Of a stretch of 64,000 nt of DNA, positions 50,505-64,000 are shown one piece after another. How positions within the stretch are numbered: the stretch's first letter is position 1; the number at the start of each line of letters is the position of its first letter. Below the pieces are notes generated by a model. It saw only the letters and a program-made list of their open reading frames with translations. It was not told the DNA's origin and did no database searches. A program made the translations under genes and the position numbers. This DNA comes from Chaetoderma sp. LZ-2023a. Taxonomy: Eukaryota > Mollusca > Caudofoveata > Chaetodermatida > Chaetodermatidae. The stretch lies in the NCBI GenBank assembly GCA_034401795.1, contig CM067367.1, forward strand, positions 33,868,607 to 33,932,606. The letters run 5' to 3'.

Positions 50505-50870
50505 GCAATGGAGGAATCCAGTTTTAGCTAAGCTCCACCCACGCTTAGCCTGTGATTTACCGCACTTCGCTCGTATCCGGGTCGATCGATCTCTGCACTC
50601 TCTGAAGCTCAATTTCTAGAAAACTATATTGGTAAACTGTTGAATATTGTGAAACTAATTTGACTGGTTGCTGTTGCAGCAGCGCCCTGTCAAATTAGTT
50701 TTAAAAATATTCAGGAAAATGGCTTATTAAATATTAAATCCATCAGAGAGTTACAATTCACGCACATGACAGACTGTTTCAGCTTGATGACGGAGTATTC
50801 TCTGTCAATTATGGTTGTGACGTCAGCCTACATGTGGCATAATTGATGATGACGCCATGTACCGGGGCCT
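50505..50870 (+). mobile_element. MITE-A copy, forward, diverged
   Basis: AATGGAGGAATCCAGTTTTA, GGGTCGATCGATCTC, TTGAATATTGTGAAACTAAT, a short core with GCAGCAGCGCCCTGTC, then a worn tail with TGACGTCAGCC. Confidence 0.75.
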
Positions 50871-50974
50871 ACGTGAGAGGCAGATCGGATTCATCCATTG
50901 CCGCTATATCAGTTCCTTCTCTAGTATCTTTGAAGTATCATTTTCGGCAAATCCTACTGCACTCGCTCTGCCGC

Positions 50975-50977
50975 ACA

Positions 50978-51017
<40 letters not shown>

Positions 51018-51025
51018 CTCACATG
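50975..51025. repeat. (GCAC)n microsatellite
   Basis: About 12 GCAC units at 50,978-51,019, extended by CTCACATGCACT. Confidence 0.9.
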
Positions 51026-51619
51026 CACTGACTCGTATACCTACTTACACGTTTTCTTCTTTTTCTATCTCCAACAGATTAGTTGGACGCTAAGTTATTA
51101 AGACTTGGGTTTCATAAAAATATCCATATTTATATTCATCAGTTCTTTACTTATTGTCCCATACGAACCATATAGTGGCCGATATCAGGTAAACATCTAT
51201 AATTAGAGCTTTGTTTTGTTTGATCATTCGGAGGTATTGATCTGATAATACCCGCTGCAATACCATTGTGAACAAACAAGAGCCTGAATGGATGTAGGTA
51301 TTATCAGAGAGACTGAATGTGAGAGGGATGAAGATAGTGCTATGGACTGATGATGTAGTTATATATCTGGACCATATGGCAATAACAACAAATGCAAACA
51401 GAGTTCTTCGCCATCCCGTTTTTGTCACATATTAAGAGTTTGTCAGATTGTTCAGATTTATTTCTAATTTTACGGATATATTCGGATCACGGCCTAGCCT
51501 GTGGTATCCTAGTTTTTAGTTTAATTTTTGCTTATTCACCATAACTCATCTTTACATAAAGTGTGTAATAAAGCATTTTCATCGGTAATAAAATATTTCT
51601 AACCAATTAATTATATACA

Positions 51620-51800
51620 AGTATGGCGGAAAACAGCACCAAGTCAAATTAGTTTCAAAATAATCAACAGCTTATACCTGAATAGTTTTCTGGAAATTGA
51701 GATTCAGATAGTGAGTGATCGATCGATCCGAATACGAGCGAGGTGTGGGCGAAACTTAGCTAGAGATGGGCTGGGCTCATCTAAAACTTGATTCTTCCTT
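51620..51800 (-). mobile_element. MITE-A copy, reverse, partial
   Basis: One core arm (AAGTCAAATTAGTTTCAAAA), TACCTGAATAGTTTTCTGGA, GATCGATCGATCCGAA, and the head ending CTAAAACTTGATTC. Confidence 0.7.
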
Positions 51801-51994
51801 TTCTACAGTCGTCATATGATTGCACCTTAGGAAATCAAGTACGCTACGCGCAAGCCTATATCATCATGCGGTTTATGAACGAGACAACGCCAGGAAGGAT
51901 GAGGCTTACCTTAAGCTATAAGGAGAACTTCGCTTATATGCCATAATTATGAAATAGTATTTTAACCAAGCCCTCTTGTGTCAACTTAACCATT

Positions 51995-52245
51995 TAATGG
52001 TCAAACTGACCACAAAACAACTTTACAGTGGTCTTCAGGCTGGTAACCGAGCCAGTCATTCTAGTGGTAAATTTTTAAAAATATTCTTCTCTCGGCCTGC
52101 AGATAGACACTGTAAAGTAAAAACCTTAATTTTCTTTGCCATTATCCTTTTAACGGTCAAGCCGGCGATTAAAAAAGTCCAGTGGTAAATTTGCAAAAAA
52201 CAGACTTCGAAAATTAAAATACCTTGAAAATATTGACCATCAAAA
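51995..52245. mobile_element. Fold-back family B, diverged partial copy
   Basis: CCGAGCCAGTCATTCTAGTG with GGTAAATTTTTAAAAATA matches the inner stem of the 24,303 element, and flanking AACCATTTAATGGTC/TTTTAACGGTCAAG resemble its ends. Confidence 0.5.
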
Positions 52246-52299
52246 TGTTTAATTGATATATCAAGTAGTATTTTGAGCGCTTTGAGGTGCTGTTGACAC

Positions 52300-52337
52300 A
52301 CAAGGGGCGAGGGGGGTGGGGGGGGTGGAGGGGGTTA
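52300..52337 (+). repeat. G-run tract
   Basis: AGGGGGGTGGGGGGGGTGGA contains at least four runs of three or more G, a potential quadruplex. Confidence 0.7.
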
Positions 52338-52419
52338 TTAATAACCGGAACTTGTGCTAATGGTTTGACGATATGACGGGATAGCTATCTGCATCACGTT
52401 TTAAGTGCAGAGCGAATAC

Positions 52420-52690
52420 AATTAAACCTGTATTAAGAAACCACCCAAAGGGAGAACCAAATTATGACATATTAAGGCAGGTGGTCGCTTAATACAGGTG
52501 ATCTTAATAGACGACGCTTCAGCGACCACCTAACTGCTTTCTCATGCTATGAGATGGTGGTCCGTTATAAGACAGATGTTTGAAGGACCACACACATGCC
52601 TTAAAAAGCCACACCTTCTGGTGGATCATAACTCGAGATATTACATGTCACCCATAACGACCACCCCTCTTTAGTAGCCAGTTATTTGTA
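52420..52690. repeat. Repeat C copy
   Basis: GGCAGGTGGTCGCTTAATAC, AGCGACCACCTAACTG and GGTGGTCCGTTATAAGACAG appear in both orientations, giving an inverted arrangement. Confidence 0.55.
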
Positions 52691-52769
52691 CTCTCTGGCA
52701 TTGTCATTTAACCATTTGAGCACGAAATACCGTATTCGAAAAGAAAATATTTACAATTTAATTACTATT

Positions 52770-52856
52770 ATGTTGAATATTTTGAAACTAACTTAACTGG
52801 AAGCTGTTGCCGCCATCTGCGAAATTAGTTGTAAGATATTCAACAGCTTGTATAGT
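52770..52856. repeat. MITE-A palindromic core relic
   Basis: TTGAATATTTTGAAACTAAC with AGCTGTTGCCGCC mirrors AAATTAGTTGTAAGATATTC. Confidence 0.6.
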
Positions 52857-52980
52857 AAGATTGGAAATTCGATTTAGGGAATTCAGCGTGAAAAGGGTAG
52901 TTATTCTTTATGATGTTGTTGTTAATGAAACTTTTCCTAGTCAAATTACAAAAGTTGTAAATTATTAAACGTTTAATAAG

Positions 52981-53053
52981 AATTTGAACCTCCGGAAGTT
53001 ACGCTGTTGACCACATTGACAAGTAACAGTATAGCTTCCGGAAGTTCAAATTA
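52981..53053. repeat. Inverted repeat with ETS-like words
   Basis: ATTTGAACCTCCGGAAGTTA on the left mirrors GCTTCCGGAAGTTCAAAT on the right around ~25 bp. Both arms contain CCGGAAGT. Confidence 0.65.
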
Positions 53054-53246
53054 CCAGTCAACTTTTAGTCATCTACCATATTTGATAGCGACAGCACTTA
53101 CAATGATAGCAATGATAACGACAACGACACTGACACCAAAATCGACGACGACCACTTAGAAAAAGAAGAAGACAATGACAATGATACTGACAGCATTAAC
53201 AATACTAATAACAGCATAACCGGCGATGACAACAACAAGAACTACC

Positions 53247-53247
53247 G

Positions 53248-53321
<74 letters not shown>

Positions 53322-53322
53322 A
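53247..53322. repeat. (ACT)n microsatellite
   Basis: About 24 ACT units followed by CATCATCATC. Confidence 0.95.
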
Positions 53323-53329
53323 TCATCAT

Positions 53330-54690
53330 CATATTCCAGATACTTTTTTTACGTTTACGTTTACGTTGTCACGCCAACTCAATATAATGTGATTTCTTTT
53401 TTCCTTTCTTGAAGTTCAAACAAAATGCTGTTTCTGCATTTCTTTTTTAGATCATTGCCGCCTACTCCTTCGCTTCAGTGGCTGTTGGTTCCCACGATTT
53501 TCACTAAAACCGTGACAACCATAGACTTGAAAACAAAACCGATTTTATTCATTCAACTAGAAAGTTCGATGCACCCTGTTTATCTCCTAGAAAGAGCACG
53601 GCCTCCAGGTTATTACACGCCTATTTTTTTCTAGGTTTATCTACATTTATTCAGAAGTAATCTGCCTTAATTCGAATCAATGATTTTATCTTTTTGTTTA
53701 CTTGTTTGTGCTTGAAACTATTATGAGTGTAGGCGTTATGTAGGCATTATGACATAGTGCCTAGCAAATAATAGCCTAGCAGACGACATTTGCTACGCCC
53801 TATGCGCAATTCCGCTGAATGTATTAAACACAATGCGGTTGAAAATTTTTACTCTCTTTGACAGCAACAATTTCCAGTCAGACTGTTCACAATGTATTAA
53901 GCATGTTTCATACTACCATATAGGCTACCTAGCATTTGCGACGAACTGTGTTAATATATCCGCCATCTACTTAATCATCTGCATGTATAGTACACGTTGC
54001 TGCAGGCTGATTTATAGCTCTCATTTTACCAATCGACGATACCTACTATGGGGCATAGCTAAAAGCCTATTAATTATTTGTAAACTAATTTTTTTGACTG
54101 TTGTTGCTGTCTGTGTCACCAACCTCTTTCAGTGAAATCGTTGTCAAAATAGGCAGCTGTTTTCATACACAACTGGCTTAAATCCAGATTAATGAGTATA
54201 ACGCCATGAAAATCAAATCTCATAAATTATCGTAAAATCTGCACACGCTCGAGTAAACAGTTCTATTTTTTTATGATGATTGACCCAATAATATCCATAA
54301 CAATTTAACATTAATGAATGAAATCACGACACGAACGACACACGTGCACCATAATACGTGAGGTAGCTCTGACTAGTATCCTGCTCCTTCCTTCCAGGGT
54401 CTATTCCAGAAGCATCCGTCATGTCGCCTCCACCACACCAACCAAGCAGACGATGAATCAACCAGGCGGCTTGAACAGTATAAAACGACCAAGATGCCAC
54501 TTCAAAATTCAGAGCTATCTAAAATAAGGTAGTGGTCAAATACTTATATTTGCTAAACGTAACTTACATAATATACATATTATTCAATAATTACTTCGAG
54601 TTTAAATACGGTTTCTTATCTTGTTTGTACAATTAACAGTATTACGATTCATTACTATTGACCAGCTTTTGCAGATAATTGATAAACCCT
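53330..54690. other. No gene recognised
   Basis: AT-rich. The region directly precedes a possible non-coding first exon of the chitinase gene ending at 54,700, so a promoter could lie here, but no box is convincing. Confidence 0.3.
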
Positions 54691-54697
54691 CAGCAAA

Positions 54698-54700
54698 ATG
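54698..54700 (+). other. Candidate start-codon exon of the chitinase gene
   Basis: CAGCAAAATG is followed directly by GTGAGTACAA, a good splice donor. Joining the ATG to the acceptor at 58,051-58,053 (CTTTTTCAG) keeps the reading frame of the signal-peptide exon and lengthens the hydrophobic leader to ~22 residues. RNA evidence is needed; the alternative start is the ATG at 58,072. Confidence 0.35.
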
Positions 54701-55166
54701 GTGAGTACAATTTTGATAAATAAAATTATATATTAACTAAAAAAATTAATTTAGTTATACATTTTTATTGTTCGTTCGGTGGATAGGTTTTACTCGCCAC
54801 TTACACCAAAATAAGCCGTATATGAGCCAAACGATCTGAGAAATTTCGTATGTTACCATTTTTGTTTGACTATTTTGAAACTAATTTTATGTTCAATGTA
54901 TTTAGATTTGAGGAAAAAGTACATCAGTATTCCTGGTTTCGTCCAAATGTTTATAAACTATCACAGCTTTTGCAGTCCACTAACGGCAATGTTTTAAAGA
55001 AACTGGCAGCATATGTTTACAGTGCATTTCTGAAGCGTAATGAACTCAACGAATGAGCATTTTCTCCCAAAAATTTGACAACGCAGTGGCAGTATCTTGA
55101 GAATCACTTTGTAAGATAGTGTAGCGTTATGGGAGGGGAATTTGTATGCGTCAGGGTGAATGGGTA

Positions 55167-55250
55167 GGGGGGGGGGGCGACTTAAACGAGTGTGTGTGCG
55201 TGCAAGCGTGCGTGCGTGTGTGAGCGTGTGCGCGTGCAGGATTGCGTGGA
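55167..55250. repeat. G-run plus alternating GT/GC tract
   Basis: GGGTAGGGGGGGGGGCG followed by GTGTGTGTGCGTGCAAGCGT. Confidence 0.8.
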
Positions 55251-55539
55251 GTGGGGAGTATAAGTGAGAGTCTTTGATACTGAAAACGAGAACATAAATT
55301 GGTCAGTTTATCTCTATAATTAATTTCAAAATGTTACCATTCTGAATTACTCTGCATCCAGTTCATACCCTTTAAGACGGCACGATGAAATAAACGTAAC
55401 ACCTTTGACAATCAGATTGGTTTCAAAATATTCAACAGCAATTAAATTTATCACGGAAATAAGAATACAGTAATCATACATACATACAAACATACATACA
55501 ATTCATACACTATATAGTATAAGAAGAATAAATTGAGCA

Positions 55540-55685
55540 GGTCACCAGTCAAATTAGTTTCAAATATGCAGCTATTAGGTTATTAGTTTATCAACAGCAT
55601 ACAATTCGCGCACTTGAGGATGACGCAAGGAGAATAGACATTGAGAATATTCGGCAGGCAAATTAGTTTCAAAATATTCAACATT
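55540..55685. repeat. MITE-A core fragments
   Basis: CCAGTCAAATTAGTTTCAAA (~55,547) and GGCAAATTAGTTTCAAAATA (~55,658) are single core arms without flanking order. Confidence 0.5.
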
Positions 55686-55814
55686 CATTAACCTCTAAGC
55701 TTCGCGCAATTTATATATTTACATTGATGTTTATATTACATATTATTTACAATGATTATATATTTACGTATACATGTATAAATGTATATGTGAGTATATG
55801 CAAGCATTTATGTA

Positions 55815-55985
55815 AGTGAATGTGGGTGTGTGCGTGCGTTTGTGCGTGCGTGTGTACGTGCGGGTGTGAAGGTGAGTGGGTACGCGTGCGCGCGGGCGTG
55901 CGCGTGCGTGCGCGCGTGCGCGTGTGTGTGTGTGCCTGCACGCGCGTTCCCGTGTGTGTGCGTGCGTACGTGCGTGTGTGTGTGA
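55815..55985. repeat. Alternating purine-pyrimidine (TG/CG)n tract
   Basis: About 170 bp of nearly uninterrupted TG/CG steps, including CGCGTGCGCGCGGGCG. All long frames across it are low-complexity artefacts. Confidence 0.9.
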
Positions 55986-56099
55986 GTCTGTACATACATA
56001 TGTTTTCTTAGTCATCCGCCAATAATAATTGTATCACTGTACACTCAAGGACGGGTGATATATTGTGGAAATAAACTATTATTATCATCTGCTATGATT

Positions 56100-57435
56100 T
56101 TGACGCCAGTTAACAAGGGAGGTATTTTTTTTTTATCATAACGCCAGTAGGCCTACTGATGTTTGAGCGATAGATTAGATTGCTTTTTTCTCTTAATCTC
56201 TAGCCACTCAGGGAACAGGGTAACAGAATGTATTTAAAATGCTATTCGTAATTTATGTGTTGGGTAAAATCCGAACAGCTAGTGTAAAATGCGGTGTATC
56301 GTCTTATAATTTGGTATTCCATTTATCGTTAACCCTTTAACACTCAAATTTAATGCATTTATTGTATTGTATATGGGAGACACGGTTATAAAACACATCT
56401 CTTATCGTGCTCACATTTGAACAAAAAATTTTGAAATCCTATTTAAACCAACTTCTAGTCAAATAGATTTCAAACTAGGCATCAAATTTTACATAAAGGA
56501 TGCTATGGTACCGGTGAATAAGACGGGTGGTCCGGTGGTTGGTTTTTATGGGCATTTAGCTCGCCACCGTCTCAACTCGCGTACAGACCTGGATCTTCCT
56601 TCTAGCGGAGATGGGTGGAATGGATGACACAATGCTGTATTCTATTAATGATGACTCGTTTACTGAACTTTCTTAATCCTATTGTTTACATATATAATTC
56701 CAAATTCTAGTAACGTGCCGCTTACCTATTCTAAACCTATTCTACTTAACTACAATGGATTCCTAAGAAAGAAGTATTCTAATAAAACATAACAAAGTTA
56801 ACCTTAAGTTCTTCTCTCTCTAACTGACCAGCCAGTTGACAATCTCACTACTCACTAGCGGTCAGAGACCGCTGTCGAAGTCCGTCCGAGTCCGTAACTG
56901 TAACTCTCGATAACTGTATCTGTCCGTCGTCAGCATTCGTCCACTCTTAAATATGATTCTGTCGTTATGTCAACAAAGCTGTGCGTATGAGTTGATGGCT
57001 TGTGTATGCGCGTGAATGTGTCCTAAGAGTATAATTAACTAATTTAACTAATGCTAATTAACGTATATAATACAATCGTATAACAGTATTTTATAACATG
57101 GTTACATTGAATTAGAGTGCGTTCGTGTGTGCGTTCTTGATGCGTATATGCGTCCGTGTTTGCGTATGTCTCTATGCCCGTCCATTTGTGTTGGTGTGTC
57201 CATGTGCCTATGTCCCTGTACCATAATGCTGTGCAATTAGGATACTGGTGTTTCACGGTGAAAATCGTTGACATTGTCATAGCAATTAACATAAGATTTC
57301 CTGCTTTGCAGTGTATGAAGGAATATAGTAGGCCCTACGTATCCCATATTACACAGGAGCAAACTATGTTTAAACTTAAAGGGAAATTATTTAGAAGTCG
57401 TCTCAAATGACGTGATATTTAAATAGTTTTAAGTG
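56100..57435. other. No gene recognised
   Basis: AT-rich. 56,330-56,460 resembles one end of fold-back family B (TTAACCCTTTAACACTCAAA). Intronic if the 54,700 exon is real. Confidence 0.3.
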
Positions 57436-57439
57436 AGAG

Positions 57440-57695
57440 AATATCTATATCAATAGAGTGATCCGACCTGTCAATCATGTACATGAGGTCATAATAAAAT
57501 ACGTCACATGTTAGCTGACGTCACACTCAAAATGTCACGCAAATCAAAGCGCCCGTCACGAAACCGTACGAATTGTAATATATCGTTGATGAATTTACAA
57601 TTTAATAAACATTCTGCTGAATATTTTAAAACTAATTTTACTGGTAGCTGTTGCTGCCATAGGTAGCAACAACCCCAGTAAACTTAGTTTCAAAA
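57440..57695 (-). mobile_element. MITE-A related copy, reverse
   Basis: TTAGCTGACGTCACACTC, ACAATTTAATAAACATTCTG, the core (TTTAAAACTAATTTTACTGG and CCCAGTAAACTTAGTTTCAA). It resembles the divergent copy at 9,795-10,080. Confidence 0.6.
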
Positions 57696-58071
57696 TATAA
57701 TAAAACAATTCCGGCGACATGCTGATTCTCTTTTAATTTCTTTGACTGTTAGCTGTTCCTTCGTAATTCAACAACAGCAACTTCAAATCAAAGTAATTTA
57801 TGAAATATTTAGCAGTTTGACGCTGGTTTTTGTAGATACTATTACCAATGTAGGCTCCTATATATGCGTCCCGATACACGTGACCAAACTCCAAGTCGAT
57901 ATAACGATATACGCGATGTGTATTTAGTATATGTATCGTGATATCACAATCATCAACAGGACACGTGCACTTGTATTAGAAACACCGTAATAGAATCGCC
58001 TTCATATAGCACTGCTGCATGACCTAAAATGCAACTTTTTTTTACTTTTTCAGCTTATTAATTTCGTGACG

Positions 58072-63896
<5,825 letters not shown>

Positions 63897-64000
63897 GTAA
63901 TGGCTATTTCTTTTTTATCGTCTGTGTTGTGGATGGTAAAACAATAGTATTAGTATCCACAAAAACTGAATGACATGTTTAAGGTCTTAAACTATGTGGG

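Noticed and set aside
55756..56015. Thr/His/Arg-rich frames on both strands
   Set aside because: Caused by the alternating TG/CG tract.

Overview
The window looks like nuclear DNA of a marine invertebrate animal, most likely a mollusc or another lophotrochozoan. The only host coding sequences I can support are an intron-rich GH18 chitinase and class A rhodopsin-like GPCRs. The rest is AT-rich, gene-poor DNA full of microsatellites, small palindromic transposons and short-period arrays rich in AGGTCA half-sites. The species call is inference; no rRNA or mitochondrial marker is present.

Layout. 1-7,200: diverged tandem and dispersed repeats, one carrying a perfect inverted AGGTCA palindrome. 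7,900-12,700: copies of a ~350-400 bp MITE family (called MITE-A here), a frameshifted GPCR pseudogene (8,609-9,637), and a complete Tc1-like transposon (10,546-12,206) with an intact 341-aa transposase inserted inside a MITE-A copy. 13,120-22,305: an old, heavily broken Polinton/Maverick (P1), itself invaded by a hAT-like MITE and by simple repeats. 25,637-42,055: a younger 16.4-kb Polinton (P2) with ~400-bp terminal inverted repeats beginning AGTAGTAG. P2 also sits inside a MITE-A copy, flanked by a short target duplication. It carries an integrase, a protein-primed type family B DNA polymerase, an FtsK/HerA-like packaging ATPase, a capsid-like protein and about ten small proteins. 42,850-48,300: more MITE-A copies, unassigned GC-richer DNA, and a minus-strand CCAAT/CRE/TATA promoter that could be an LTR. 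48,428-49,393: an intact single-exon GPCR on the minus strand. 50,500-57,700: repeats. 58,054-63,896: a plus-strand GH18 chitinase gene that runs off the right edge; its introns hold MITE-A copies, a fold-back element and long trinucleotide arrays.

The P2 genes appear to form a compact self-replicating unit. Most starts are preceded by the same TTTAA(G/A/C)-(about 6-8 nt)-TATA-like module, often overlapping the previous gene or shared between divergent genes. P2 is interrupted mainly by in-frame stops rather than frameshifts. Two stops in its ATPase fall at exactly the same codons as in P1, although the two copies differ at about a fifth of positions there. I consider this the most interesting signal in the window.
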